Part shown: positions 24,166 through 36,519 of the stretch, one piece after another
Layout of the letters: the number at the start of each line of letters is the position of its first letter
Numbering within the stretch: position 1 is the first letter of the stretch
Source of the DNA: Stomorhina lunata
Taxonomy: Eukaryota; Arthropoda; Insecta; Diptera; Rhiniidae
Reading direction: 5' to 3'
Assembly: GCA_933228675.1 (NCBI GenBank)
Contig: OW121740.1
Coordinates: 39,487,925 to 39,551,924 of the forward strand
Length of the DNA: 64,000 nt
Notes under the pieces: model-generated
Seen by the model: only the letters and a program-made list of their open reading frames with translations
The model's database searches: none
Told to the model about the DNA's origin: nothing
Position numbers and translations under genes: made by a program

Positions 24166-25419
24166 TTTGGGTCTTAAAAATGTTGAATCGTAGCAGTCTC
24201 TTAATACCTGATCCCATCAGTATGCACGTATTTTTTTCTACAAGTGTACAAAAGTTTATCATATATACATACATATATATGTACTTTATAGTGTAAAGAA
24301 AATATTCTTTTTTAACATTAAAGATGATAAAGTATAAAAACACAATGTCACAGAATATAAACGGCTTGCAACAAAAAAAAAAAAAAAAAAAAACAAGGGG
24401 CATGTATAAACTTCAACGACAAACTGTCAGTTAGTCAGACTCGATGTCTGGCAGGTTGACTAAACAGAAAATGAATGATTGAAAGTACAAGTGGGTATGT
24501 GTGTGAGTGTGTGTGTGAAAAGAACCGGGTAAAAGTATTACAAAAAAAGACCAAAAACAAAGTCGAGTAGGATAAAAAAAACAGCATGAAAGCGCCATGC
24601 CGACGTTAAAATGTCGTAAAACATTAATCGTTGTCGGGGCATTTACAAAAGAAAAACTGTCGACTTGACTCTGTGAAACACAAAACACACTCCAAAAAAA
24701 AAAGAACATATTTAAGACTTGGAAAAAAAATTTCTATAAAAGAAATAAATAAATGTTTATTCCTGTACAATAAATGAAAAAAAAAATAAATAAAATACCG
24801 ACGACATTCAATAACAAACATTTAAGATTGAGGTAGTCTTGGGCTATATCGGTCTGTCCATACTTCCCTACATTTGTAATATACATACGTACATACGTAT
24901 GAGTATAATTGTGTGTGTATTTTCTTCTGTCTAACCCTCCTTTCCCTTATTTGGTTGTTTTTTTTTTTGCCTTTTATCCCCTTTAGCTACGAATAAAGTG
25001 CCAATAAAGGCTCTAACTTAAAGATCAGAAAACATTTTGTGGCGATAAAACAAATTTCTTTTTATTTTTACTGTTTTCTTGTGGGGAAATTTGTATCGCC
25101 TGTTTTTTTGCTGAATATATAAAACAATTTCATATAAATATTTGTGAGTTTATGAAATTGTCAAAGAGTTTTATTGACTTTTCTTAACGACTTTTAATAG
25201 ATAGTTTTTCTTTATTCTTTTTTTAAATTTACTTTAAGTTTAAGGGAGTAAAAGTTTTTTTTGTCGTTTGTGGTCCATTAAATGTTTGGAGTTTTTGAGA
25301 TGAATTGCGTTGGATATGAATTTTATAAGATATTTATTAAACTTGAAATCTATGTAAGTTTTAATCTTTCATTTTTATGTATTCCGATTTTCTATTCTTT
25401 ATCTAGAGCCTATATTCAA
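24166..25419. other. AT-rich DNA, no gene
   Basis: Contains a (GT)n run near 24497-24518, an A20 run near 24370 and ACATACGTAC repeats near 24885. No coding domain or RNA recognised. Confidence 0.4.
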
Positions 25420-26866
25420 TACCGACTATGGGCCAAATAGAATATAATGCATCTACCGTGTATAAAGTGGACCTAACATTGATCGATAGCTATCTAATTT
25501 CGTAGATGCAATCTTAATATACTGAATGTACCTCCAAATCGTTTTTATTGTATATATACAAAGTTGATGTTATATATATAAGAACTATAGCCAAACGTTG
25601 ACCGATTGTTACAAAATTTTATATACTGGCTGGTATTAATATAAAGTTTATTTGTGCAAAATTTAGTGGCTATAGCTGACATATATAATAATAGCTATTA
25701 ACTGGCGTTTGTGGCATTTTAGTGTTTACCGGGAGCGGTTTTTATATGAAAGCTATGGTCAAAAATGGACCGATTCCTATGAAATTTGACATACTGACTG
25801 AAAGTTGCGTAAAACTTCTCTGTTCTAAATTTAGTAGTCATAGATTTTACAATTTTATTCAATTTATCAGCATAAATATGATTCCCGGGGCAGGGTTATA
25901 TGGGAGCTCTAACTAAATGTGAACCGATTTTACCCATTTCTATAACATATCGAAAATACTTTTGCTTAATTTTGTCTCTCTAGCTCTTGTAGTTAACGAA
26001 AGATCGACAGTTAACGAAAGACCGACATAAACCCCCTTTTCTTTTTGTATTTTTGTGTTTCCATAAGTTTTTTATATGGGAGCTATTGTCAAATAGTAAC
26101 CGATTGTAACAAAATTTTGCACACTGGCTGGCATTCACATAAGACTTCCTTTTGTAAAATTTTGTTGCTGTAACCCTTTTCGTTAAGGCGCTATCGAGCT
26201 TTTTGCTGACGGAAAGACGGACATAAACCCCCTTTTCTTTTTGTATTTTTGTGTTTCCGTAAGTTTTTTATATGGGAGCTATGGTGGAATGGTGACCGAT
26301 TGTAACTGGTTGGCATTGACATAAGACCTCCTCGTACTAAATGTAGTAGTTATATCTATTATAGTTTTAGATTTATTGGCATTTAAGTGTATTATAGGTG
26401 AAATTTTGGCTGTTTCCGTAAGTTTTTTGTATGGGAGCTATGACTAAATGTAAACCGATTTTGATGAAATTTTAAGTGCTGCCTAGGGCTTCTGCGAAAC
26501 TTCTATATGCCAAATATTATCATCATAGCTATTACAGTTTGTTATTTATTAGCAAATAAGCGATTAGCGTAGTCGAGGTTATACGGGAGTTATGGTCAAA
26601 TGTTAACCGATTTTGCCCAATTTCAATACCAAAATTTTTTCGTAGATGAAGAATGGTTTTACTAAGTTTCAGTGGGCTAGCTCCTTTCGTTTAGGCGTTA
26701 TCGTGATTTCAGCAGACAGCCAGACAGACGGACATCGCTCAATCGTCTTAGAATTTCATAAGGATTCAGAATATATATCGTTTTTGATTTTTGAGCCAAT
26801 ATAAAGGAAATTACAAACAGAATGACAATCTCAATATACCCCCATTCTTTTTGATGATGGGTATAA
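25420..26866 (-). mobile_element. Family B copy with internal duplication
   Basis: Minus-strand family B: the 5' hairpin end is at 26830-26866 (ACCCCCATTC...GATGATGGGTAT). The microsatellite site is almost unexpanded (AGCCAGACAGACGG near 26718). A block of about 200 bp beginning GACATAAACCCCCTTTTC occurs twice (about 26025 and 26220). The 3' stem-loop end is missing at the left edge. Confidence 0.82.
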
Positions 26867-27504
26867 AAAGTGTAAAAAGTCGTTTTAATTTAAATAAAAA
26901 CGAAAAGTGAGAGGACGTTTTTAGTATAAAAAGTAAATTTTGTTATAAACAACAGTTGAGAATATGAAAGAAAAATGTAGGGAATTTCATTAGCACAATG
27001 TTGCTTATAGGCAACATTTATCCATATTAGCAATACTTGTTACACCCACAGTTAGTTTGTAAGTCAAATTTCCATTAAAATATTTCACTGAGTTTTTCTA
27101 ATGATGAAGATTCAATTTAGATTTTCAATGAAATAAATCTAGCTAAGTACTAAATTGTTTACCATTTAAGGTCAGACGAAATAGGGCCCTCCTCTCTTAT
27201 GTACCCATGTAGATACCAGAACAGACTGCATAACATCATAAGTAATTTGCGATAAAGAAATTGCCATGACGCCTTATAATGGAGTTAAGTAAAGTTGACT
27301 TTATTACGTGCGAATCGCAGTGATGGCATGAGTTTCAAGGACATTAACGGGGTCACAATTTGAAGGGAAGGCTCTATACTGTCGTAGTCGTTGTTATCTT
27401 CATTGAGCTCTAACTCTTCGTTGGTGCGGACATCAACAAAGCCTTTAAATCTCTAATAACTCAAATTTCCCAGGCGGAAAATTTTAGAAATTCAAAAAAA
27501 TTCA
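26867..27504. other. AT-rich DNA, no gene
   Basis: A less AT-rich patch (27170-27450) has no conserved frame I recognise. Its last eight bases before 27513 are the TSD of the next MITE. Confidence 0.35.
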
Positions 27505-27512
27505 GTAAAAAA

Positions 27513-28223
27513 CAGGACCGAAAATAACTGCTATTTTTTAATTTTTGATTAAAAAAAGCAACAACAAGGAAATGTCGGAGAATCTGATTTTTATTTTTTT
27601 GAAAAAAAAAATAACAGTTATTTTTTGATTTTTATTTTTTTGAGCAAAAATAACAAATATTTTTAACTCTTATTTTTTCGAGCAAAAATAACAGTTATTT
27701 TTGACTTTTATTATTTCGATTATGAATAAAAGTTATTTTTTGACTTTTATTTTTTCGAGCTGAAATAAAAGTTATTTTTGTGTTTTCAACCCCAATTATG
27801 ATTGCGAAACTCAACTCCATTAATTTTTGAGCATGTGCAAATTATTTTCACTGAAAAATTATACTTGTTTGACAAAAATTTTCAATAAATTTATCATGAA
27901 TTTAGACAAAAATAACTTTTATTTCTGTTCGTAAAAATAAAAGTCAAAAAATAACTTTTATTTCTGCTCGAAAACAAGTCAAAAAATAACTTTTATTCAT
28001 GCTCGAAATAATAAAAATAAAAAATAACTGTTATTTTTGCTCGAAAAAATAAAAGTTAAAAAATAACTGTTATTGAAAAAATAACAGTCAAAAATAACTG
28101 TTATTTTTTATCGAAAAAATAAAAGTTAAAAAGTAACTTTTATTTCTGCTCGAAAAAATAAAAGTCAAAAAATAACTTATTTTCTGACTTTTACGATAAA
28201 AGTTATAACAGTTACGGTCCCTG
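27513..28223. mobile_element. hAT-type MITE, family E, copy 2
   Basis: The right end is CGGTCCCTG; the left end, CAGGACCG, has lost one G. An exact 8-bp TSD, GTAAAAAA, lies at 27505-27512 and 28224-28231. The interior is the same opposed short-repeat arms as copy 1. No transposase. Confidence 0.9.
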
Positions 28224-28231
28224 GTAAAAAA

Positions 28232-28904
28232 ATCAAAAGAATTGCCCACCGTTTGGCATCTAAGAATCCGCCCATATTTCAACTTAAAACAGCAACAAAA
28301 TCATTATTTTTCTAGTCATGTTGCATAATTCTAAAAATGTTTTATAGACTTTAACATTTTCTTTTCTTTTTGTCATCATTAAAGCTTCCAACTCATTTCC
28401 CATGTTACAATTTCTGCATATATAGTAGGAGAAATGTTCATAAAAGTCCTTTTTTGGTAATGTTTTAATGCACTGAAAGAAAATGATGAGAATTATTGGT
28501 AAATATATTTCCAAAAATAATAATATTTATTGTCAATTACCTTTAAATCAAAGCGTAGCTTTCAACCTTTCTGCAACTATAGTTTGGATCAATGGTAGTT
28601 ATTTGTTCAAAATATAGTAGGACAAATTCCGGGGAACTTTCTCCCCCATATATATTTTTTAGACAAAAACTGCCTACACAATTGTTTATCTCATGTAGAA
28701 GGCCCAAACTCGCATATTTGAAACTTTAAAGAAAAATGTTAATATAGATTTAAAACAGTAATTAACAAAGTTTTACCTTTGTTAAATGCAGGAATGAAGA
28801 ACGAATTTGGTTTTCAAAACTTTTTTAGTTGTAAACATATAAAATCTAAATTGAGATAAATGTCACTTACGGCATTTTTCTGTAGTTTAAAAAAACAAAT
28901 TATA
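28232..28904. other. AT-rich DNA, no gene
   Basis: No supported feature. A 'gcactgaaagaaaatgatg' near 28471 resembles a CACTGAAA-type MITE end, but no partner was found. Confidence 0.35.
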
Positions 28905-30030
28905 TTAAGGAAAGCTTTCGAAAGTGAAAGTTTTCTGCAGAAAGCTTTCGATAGCGAATGTCTCCTGTAGAAAATCATTCGATAGCGACTGTTCTCTACA
29001 GGAGATCTTTCGATATAAAAAGTTTTCTATAGAAAATCTTTCGATACAAATGTTTTTTTTTCGACTTCGAATATTTTCTATATGAAATCTTTGTTATGAA
29101 ATAAATCTAAAGTTTTTTATAGAAAATTTTTAAATTTCGAAAGTTAATTATAGGAAGCCTTTCGACATCGATTATATAGGAAATCTTTTTCAAAGATTTC
29201 TACTTAAAACATTCCATATCAAGAGTTTTCCAATATAAAACTAGCAATATCTTAGTTTTATATTGGAAAGCTCTCGATATGGAATGTTTTTAGTGGGAAT
29301 TTTGAAAGCAACCTTTAGTTAATCTGTTCACATAAAAGGTTTTCAATTTAAATATTTTGATGACAAACGTTTTATGTAAGAAATCTTTTGATATCGAAAG
29401 TTTATATAGAAAATCTTTTAATATCAAAAGTTAATTATAGAAAATCTTTCGCCATAGAAAAATTTATATTTATATATATATATATTTTTTTTTTGGAAAG
29501 CTTTCGATATGGAAATGTTTTAGTTGAAAGCTTTAAATATCGAAAGTTACCTATAGGAAAGCTTTTGATATTGAAAGTTTTCTATAAGAAATTTTTCGAT
29601 AACGAATGTTTATTAAAGGAATCCTTTGACATTAAAGGTATTATATGGGAGTTTTTATTATAAACAATTTTTTACAAAGCTCTAGATATTTAAATTAAAT
29701 TATTTATAGAACAGCTTTTGATGTTAAAATTTTTCTATAGGAAAGTTTTCTATCTGAAATGTTTTAACGACAAATGTTTTATATAATAAATCTTTCGATA
29801 TCGAAAGTTTATTATAGAAAATCTTTAGACACCGAAAACTTTCGATATCGAAATGGCAGTTCTTTATTGGAAAGCTTTCGATGTGGCCATTTTTTAGTAG
29901 AAAGCTTTAGACATTAAAAGTTACCTAAAAGAAAACTTTTGATATAGATAGTTTTTTATCCGAAAAATGTTATTGACAAAAGTTTAATATAAGAAATCAT
30001 TATCCAACCGAAAGCTTTAAGGTTACAAAG
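28905..30030 (+). repeat. Irregular array U, 31-bp register (TTCGATAT)
   Basis: Degenerate tandem repeats with anchor TTCGATA and a TTTTCTATAGAAAATC joint. The anchor falls at 28947, 28978, 29009 and 29040, exactly 31 bp apart. Further right the units drift and carry indels. Contains a strong hairpin at 29207-29290. Confidence 0.8.
29207..29290 (+). other. Long hairpin inside array U
   Basis: Left arm 29207-29244 (AAACATTCCATATC...CCAATATAAAACTA) pairs with right arm 29252-29290 (TAGTTTTATATTGG...GATATGGAATGTTT). The loop is about 8 nt, with only two or three mismatches over about 37 bp. It could be a foldback relic or a small-RNA precursor; the sequence alone cannot decide. Confidence 0.75.
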
Positions 30031-30394
30031 TTTTCTATTATTTGTACATGCAACGACACATAATTTGGCGAGATAGGGCTTTAAAAAAAAATATATATTT
30101 TTAGGAACATGTTAGGGCATTTTAGAAAATTACTTAAATAACCGCTAATTTCAATAAAATAGCTTTTAATTTTTGTGACTGGGTGTATTTGCGTAAAATG
30201 CATTGGAATCACAAAAAAATCTATTTCGAAAACAATGAGACCAACGATAAAAGGGATAATGAAGAGGTTAAAGATGGCGAAAAGTAGTGATAAAGTTTAT
30301 TCTTATATTATTTAAAACCGTAATTTCACGTTAATCTATTCGTTGTTTTTTAGGCGCATTGTTTAAGCTTTTTGTTCTACAGCAAATTTTATTT
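30031..30394. other. AT-rich DNA, no gene
   Basis: Nothing recognised between the array and the SINE. Confidence 0.35.
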
Positions 30395-30592
30395 CTTTTA
30401 CATCGACGGCGTGTTATTGCTGTAGGCTTATTGCCGATGGAGGATGCTGGTGGTGATTAACAATTTTAATCGAAATAAATAATTACAGAAATTGATGTTA
30501 CCGTGACCGGGAATCGAACACAGACTCAATGTGATATGTTATGTTAAGTAGAACACGTGCTACCCAACTAAGCCACAGTACCTTCATATAAG
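30395..30592 (-). mobile_element. tRNA-derived SINE, family 2
   Basis: On the minus strand it begins GTACTGTGGCTTAGTTGGG (box A-like), with box B-like GTTCGATTCC before CGGTCACGG. The body ends in GATGTAAAAGAAA. There is no intact cloverleaf, because the box A-box B interval holds an extra AT-rich insert. The copy at 4971-5132 shares the body. Confidence 0.72.
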
Positions 30593-30656
30593 CACGATGG
30601 GAATAGGTTAAACTTATTCCGGAGTAATAAATAATAAAATATTTTTTATATATGTA

Positions 30657-31938
30657 TCGGGTGGTTAAATTTCAAGGACCGATGTTGATTTTGAATAAAA
30701 CACAAACTATTTAGGAAATTATTGTAATTTTATTTTATTATGATATATTGGTATTACTCAATTATGTATGGAACAAAATATCGGCCAAACGGGTGCCGCG
30801 ACCACGGCGGTACACCTCCATTCGATGGTCCAAATTTTCGATGACCCTGAGGCATAATGGAGGTTCTATGCCGTTAATGTGCCGAATTATCTCATCATTT
30901 AGCTCTTGAAATGTTGCTCGCTTATCGACGTACACCTTTTCTTTCAAATAACCCCAAAGAAAAAAGTCCAACGGTGTCAAATCACATGATCATGGCGGCC
31001 AATTGACATCGCCATTACGTGAGATAATACGGCCATTGAATTTGTTGCGCAAAAGAGCCATTGTTTCGTTAGCTGTGTGGCAAGTGGCACCGTCCTGCTG
31101 AAACCACATATCGTCCGCATCCATATCTTCCAATTCGGGCCATAAAAAGTTCGTTATCATCTCACGATAGCGAACACCATTCACAGTAACTGCCTGACCG
31201 GCCTCATTTTGGAAAAAATACGGCCCGATGATGCCGCTAGCCCATAAACTGTGCATTGTGGGTGCATTGGTTTTTCGACAATCACTCTTGGATTCTCATT
31301 CGCCCAAATGCGTTAATTCTGTTTATTGACGAATCCACTGAGGTGAAAATGTGCTTCATCACTGAAGATGATTTTCTTCGAAAATTGATCATCCAATGTT
31401 GCCATTTCTTGCCACCATATTATGCCCATTTACGACGTAAATGGAATGGTCAAGATGCTTTAGTTCTTGAGCCAATTGCACCTTGTAAACGTGTAAATGC
31501 AAGTCTTTATGCATAATATTCATCAACGACGAACGTGTTGGGCACGACGACGAGTTGAGGTGGTCGGCTCTTCAGCCACACTATCGCGAACAGCAGCAAT
31601 ATTTTCTGCAGTGCGAGCTGTACGAGCATGCACTGGTGTTCTCACATCTTCTACAGACCCAGTTTGCTCGAATTTTTCCACGAGTTTTGCGATTGTACGC
31701 ATATTTGGACAATCAAATTGACCAAAAAAAACATGAAGTGCACGATATGCATTTTGATTTGAGCGCCCATTTTCGTAATAAGTCTGGATAACTTTAACAC
31801 TTTGTTGGATTGTGTATCTCTCCATGGTTCAAATTGAGTAAGTCTGAAATAGAGAAACGTCAAATAAAATTCGGAATAAAACTTGGCGTTTAGGTGTGGT
31901 TCACATTCAACATCGGCCCTTACAATTTAACCACCCTT
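30657..31938 (-). mobile_element. DD41D mariner-like element, TGGTT-type, copy 2
   Basis: The terminal inverted repeats start TCGGGTGGTTAAATTTCAAG and the right end inverts to the same motif. TA lies on both sides (30655-30656 and 31939-31940). Same family as 11208-12401. Confidence 0.87.
30762..31825 (-). pseudogene. DD41D transposase, frameshifted
   Basis: ATG at 31825 (MERYTIQQSVKVIQTYYENG) is the natural start. The N-terminal helix-turn-helix half is open to about 31523, then shifts frame near RRRAQ. The central part is broken and its FSDEAHF segment is only recognisable in pieces (31370-31390). From 31256 it is open again: SGIIGPYFFQNEAGQAVTVN, WFQQDGATCHTANETMALL, and after a stop in place of Arg (NWPP*SCD) CDLTPLDFFLWGYLKEKVYV, ending LADILFHT. 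The spacing of the last two Asp residues is 41. Less deleted than the 11.3-kb copy but still dead. Confidence 0.86.
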
Positions 31939-31988
31939 TATATTCAAATTTCCTTTGAACTAATATTAAAAACTTTTATCGGCAAACA

Positions 31989-32531
31989 CAGTAAAAAATA
32001 GGATCATCCAAAGAATAATTTTGGAGCGCTCCTTTGCGAGTAATGGATTACTCCATAAAACTCCGGATTTTATAGGATTTTTAACACAGCATGTCCGCAG
32101 ACACGAGTACTCCTTTTAAGCTCCTTATGGAGGACTCATTTTGATCTTAAAAAATCGTTTTTGTCTCCTAAAAGACCATAATGGGAGTAATCGTGTTTGT
32201 CAATTCAACTGTCAATCAATTTCTTTTTTAACAAATCGTCTTAAATGACGCTTAGAAACGAAATTTTGACACATTTTTAACAATTTGTTGCTATAACCGT
32301 ACCTTTTCGCTTGTTTTTAAATAAAACGTCTTTCACTTTTTAAAACTAAAAATGTCAAAGAAAAAAATCCCAAGGAGTAATGACTTTTTTATCCATTTGG
32401 AGTATTAAGCGAGGCATAAACAACAAAATAATAAATAAAAGTTTCGATAGCTCGCTTATTACTCCAAATGGATGAAAAAGTCATTACTCCTTTGATGCTC
32501 GATTATGGATTAATCCGTATGTTTTTTACTG
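31989..32531. mobile_element. Foldback MITE candidate
   Basis: The ends are CAGTAAAAAATAGGATCAT and, inverted from the right, CAGTAAAAAACATACGGATT. Inside, arms at 32371-32412 and about 32453-32494 (AGGAGTAATGAC...) are near-perfect inverted repeats. Several other 'ggagtaat/attactcc' words occur. No TSD could be defined. No coding frame. Confidence 0.6.
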
Positions 32532-32735
32532 GGAAGTTAGATTGAAGCCAAGGAACTTGGGATCTTATTTGAAAAATTTAATCTTTATTAAGTAGACTTC
32601 TTACTATATCTTTGGGACTCCTATTTCATGATATATTTATATTAATATATATTGTATTTCCAGACTTAGCTTAGTATAGTATGACCTAAGTCCTATTCTT
32701 AGCCTATTTTCAAGTACTTTTATGTTATGTCTTAC

Positions 32736-33134
32736 AGCGTTTTCTATTCTGACAAAAAATGTTGCATATTATTTGTGTAACACTTTTTTTAATGTTACCC
32801 AAACACTCACAAAGTGCAACATTTTTAATATTAAAAAAGAAAATTTTTCTCCCCTAACATTTGTTCATCTGGAGTTTTTACATATAAAACGATTTTTACA
32901 TGAATCAAGTGATTTCAATTAATAACACTCATTTTCAATAATAACAAAAGGGTAGTACACTCACCCTTAAAACAAACTGAGTGTCAAAATCGTTACACAT
33001 TTTACACTTTTTAGTGCGACATTTTTAGAAAAGAACATATTACTTTTTTAAGTGTTACACTTTTTTCAGAATAGAACGCAAAAAAGTGGAAAGGTTAAAA
33101 AATGTAACATTTATGCCAAAATATAGAAAACGCT
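32736..33134. mobile_element. MITE candidate with AGCGTTTTCTAT ends
   Basis: Begins AGCGTTTTCTATTC, and the right end inverts to AGCGTTTTCTATAT. The interior has opposed 'aatgttgca/gtaacattt' and 'gtgtaacactt/agtgttacac' words. No clear TSD. Lies directly upstream of a LINE. Confidence 0.55.
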
Positions 33135-33145
33135 ATTAGTTTATT

Positions 33146-34558
33146 TTTTCAACGCGCAAGTAGGCTGTGATAATGCTAGTAGGGAGAGCGTGATGGGAAT
33201 TCATGGTACAGGTCGCATGACTGACAATGATGAAAGACTATTTGAGTTATGTGATAATTTTAATATGGTGCTGGGCAGAACGATATTTCCTCGCAAAAAA
33301 ATCCACAAATGTACATGGGTGTATCCGGATTACATTACCGAAAACCAGATCGACCACTTTACAATCAGCAGGATGTGGAGGGGGTCATTGCTTAATGTGA
33401 GAAACAAGAGAGGTGCTGATGTTGGCAGCGATCACCAATTGATTGTAGCCGAGGTTCGGCTAAAATTGAAAGCAGTGGCACTTAAACCAAGTCTTAGCAG
33501 GAAAAGGTTTAATGTAGAAAAACTGAAATCACCTGAAGTTGCTATGAGTTTCTCTACTGCATTGAAGAATAGAACATACCCTCTCGATATCTCCGTCCAC
33601 TAGAATATAGACACCTAGTGGAATGATGTAAAAACGGCTTTTATTGAAACTGCTGCTAGTGAAGTAGGTTATAAAAACAAGTCCAATAAGCCTTGGATTT
33701 CTAGAAAAACGTGGCAAACAATTGAAGATAGAAGATTAGCTAAAGGGAAGTTAAATGATGCCAAGACCCCACATATCAAACAACATGGACAGCGCGTATA
33801 ACAGCAATTAAATCGAGAAGTCAAACGAAGTGCAAGGGAAGATAAGCGGAAATGGGCTGAAAATTTAGCCAAAGAGGCCCAAATAGCTACCGAAACGGGA
33901 CGATCCAAGGACCTTTATCGAATCACCAGGGAAATAGCTGGTCACAACCACTATAATTCAAAGCCACTAATGAATGAGCAGGGCAATTTGATCTACTCCA
34001 AAGATCAACAGATGGAATTATGGGAAGGTTATTACGAAAAACTACTGTCAGTCAATCCGGCTGAACTCTATAAAATATGTGATTGCGATCCTGTGCGTCA
34101 CAGTAATAATGATAATAACGATTTTGACCAACATCTCAAGAAATAACTGCCGCAATTAAAAGCCTAAAATCTGGAAAGTCTGCAGGTACTGATGGAATTC
34201 CACCTGAATTATTAAAGGCCAATGCAGCTCTATCCACAAAGCTTTTAAAGCCTTTGATAATAAAAAGACCTATGGTTGCGCACCGCTCAGGACCCGCCAC
34301 ACTAGGACACTAGAAAATATTTCTGGCTAGGACACACATTGAGAAAAGCGGCCACTGATATAAATCGTCAAGCTATTGAATATAATCCCCAAGGTTCCAG
34401 GAGGTCTGGAAGTCCCGCAAACACGTGAAGACCCCAGACTGAGAACGAGCTGAGGGAGTTCGGTGTATCATGGAACGAGATGAAAGTGATGACTACCGAT
34501 AAACTTACATGGAAAACATTTGTTGAGGCCCTATGTTCCATCAGGAATTAAAGGACTA
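33146..34558 (+). pseudogene. Decayed LINE: endonuclease end, linker, C-terminal tail
   Basis: Starts within an APE-type endonuclease (NAQVGCDN, then an open 137-residue frame at 33190-33603). That frame carries CTWVYPDYITENQIDHF and GADVGSDHQLIVAEVRLKL, the last part of the catalytic fold. A linker follows with stops and frameshifts (KPWISRKTWQTIEDR, REAGR-like 'LYRITREIAGH', 'LWEGYYEKLL'), then a damaged 'SGKSAGTDGIPPELLKAN' RT entry motif near 34160-34220. Almost the whole RT palm is deleted. The sequence resumes at the tail (FWLGHTL, NPQGSRRSG, TWKTFVEALCSIRN). Several insect LINE clades share this layout. Confidence 0.82.
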
Positions 34559-35093
34559 AATATATATATTAGCTTATTTTTGATGTGTTTTAGTGATTTT
34601 TTCCAGTGTACTTTTCTTTCCCTACTTTTTATTTGCTACTCTGTATTTTTTCCATATACTCGTATGCAGGCAAACAATTTTATTGTAAGGATTTTTTTCC
34701 TTTTCTATTTATATTCCAAGGAATCCAAAGAAATGTTTCTTTTGCCAAAAAAGAGGAAAAACAAAATCCTCAGGGAGTGGTTGCCATATACAAATAACTT
34801 GTACAAATGTAAGGAGATGAAAAAGAAAAAATTCGACTGTTCTGAAGAAAGAAGAAAAACTAAATTACAATAAAATAAAACATGCACTTTATACTTAAGT
34901 TTGGAAAATAGTTTTGTTGTTCTTGGCAAATTTTGCTTTAAAGAAAAATTTAACTTTTTAGAAAATGTATGTAAAAGAACAGATTGCACGACATGTTGTC
35001 TAGTATTTTACATAAGGAAAAAAATATAATTCAGTTTCAAGTGAAGAATGCCAAATACATCATGTCAGAGTAGATGAACAAATTGTTTGGATA
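34559..35093. other. AT-rich DNA, no gene
   Basis: Short open frames here are A/T-biased and have no recognisable domain. Confidence 0.4.
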
Positions 35094-35419
35094 CACTGAA
35101 AAAAAATCATGGTAAGCAATGTATTGCAATGTGGGGAGAAATATTACGTTTCAGTTAAACGAATGCCTTTTTATATAAGTGTATTGCACTAGAATCCTAA
35201 TTTATTTATTGTTATAAATAGCAAATCAACAAATAACAAACAACAATTCATCTGTTCCACATAAACATACCGATTAATTTCTTACTGGACTTGGTTAAAA
35301 AAATGCAATCAAATTTCCTTTCAGACAAAAAAGGAAGTAATTTTTAAACAACCCATTAAATGGTGTAAACCAAATATTTTCTGATTTAACAATACATTTC
35401 CAATTTTTTTTTTTGAGTG
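35094..35419. mobile_element. TA-flanked MITE, CACTGAAAAA-type ends
   Basis: The left end is CACTGAAAAAAAATCATGG and the right end inverts to CACTCAAAAAAAAAAAATTGG. TA lies on both sides (35092-35093 and 35420-35421), consistent with a Tc1/mariner-mobilised MITE. No coding frame. Confidence 0.6.
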
Positions 35420-35421
35420 TA

Positions 35422-35964
35422 TGACATTTTTTCTTTTACTTTGCTAAAAAAATAAAAAAAATGTGCACTTGCCCGTAATGAAGGATGTAAGGAATGACTG
35501 AACTCCTTGGGTGGTTTTCCTCTTTCCCATTACTCAACATTTTTAAATAAAAATGTATTTTCTTCACATATTCATTCTTTTCTTATTGTTATACAATTTC
35601 TTTTCTTTTTGCTTCATTTTTTTAATATTTATATAATATTTTTCTTCATATTCCCAAGTATTTCTCTAACTACTTACCAGTAAGTAGTTTCTGTAGTTGT
35701 TGTTAATTTTGTTATATTGTTAACATTTTATTCTTGTTTCTTTCTGTGTAATTGTGCCCTGTAAAAGCATTGCTTGGGACATTATTTTGAGTATGAGGTG
35801 AAGTTTGTAATGTACAGAGATATTGGTCCGACATCTACCGAACGACTCAGAATCACTTTTTAAGTAATTTAAAATTTTGATTTATCAATCGATTGAGGAA
35901 ACAGTCGAGAAACAAGTTTTGTGGCAATTGGTTTACATTTGACCCCAGCTCTATTATATGAAGA
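35422..35964. other. AT-rich DNA with a diverged family A-like stretch
   Basis: From about 35815 phrases such as 'gactcagaatcactttttaa' and 'acatttgaccccagctct' recall family A. They resume after the MITE at about 36590-36640. It may be an old family A relative. Confidence 0.4.
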
Positions 35965-35972
35965 CCTATACA

Positions 35973-36511
35973 CAGGGACTGTAACTGTTATAACTTTTGT
36001 CGTAAAAGACAGAAAATAAAAGTTATTTTTTGACTTTTATTTTTTTGAGCAAAAATAACAGTTGTTTTTGACTTTTATTTCTGCTCGAAAAAAACAAAAG
36101 TAAAAAATAACTGTTATTTTTCATCAATAAAATAAAAGTAAAAAAATAACTTTTATTTCTATTCGAAAAAATAAAAGTCAAAAAATAACTTTTATTTTCT
36201 GTCTTTTACGACAAAAGTTATAACAGTTACAGTTCCTGTGTATAGGTCTTCTCCAAATAAAAGTTAAAAGATAACTTTTATTTTTGCTCGAAAAAATAAA
36301 AGTTAAAAATGACTGTTATTTTTGCTCAAAAAAATAATAATCAAAAATAACTGTTATAGTTTTTCTAAAAGATAAAAATCAGATTTTATGAAAATTTTAT
36401 GGAAATTTGGTCCAAGACTATTATAATGGTATTGGTTTTATTCTCCGACATTTCCTTGAGGTTGCTTTTTTTACACAAAAACTCAAAAATAACAGTTATT
36501 TTCGGTCCCTG
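35973..36511. mobile_element. hAT-type MITE, family E, copy 3, with captured flank
   Basis: The outer ends are CAGGGACTG and CGGTCCCTG with an exact 8-bp TSD, CCTATACA (35965-35972 and 36512-36519). Inside, a second, inverted copy of the left end lies at about 36157-36252. It includes not only the terminus but also the adjoining host bases GAAGACCTATACA, reading out as TGTATAGGTCTTC at 36240-36252. The element thus contains a palindromic duplication of its own left end plus about 13 bp of its insertion site. Confidence 0.88.
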
Positions 36512-36519
36512 CCTATACA

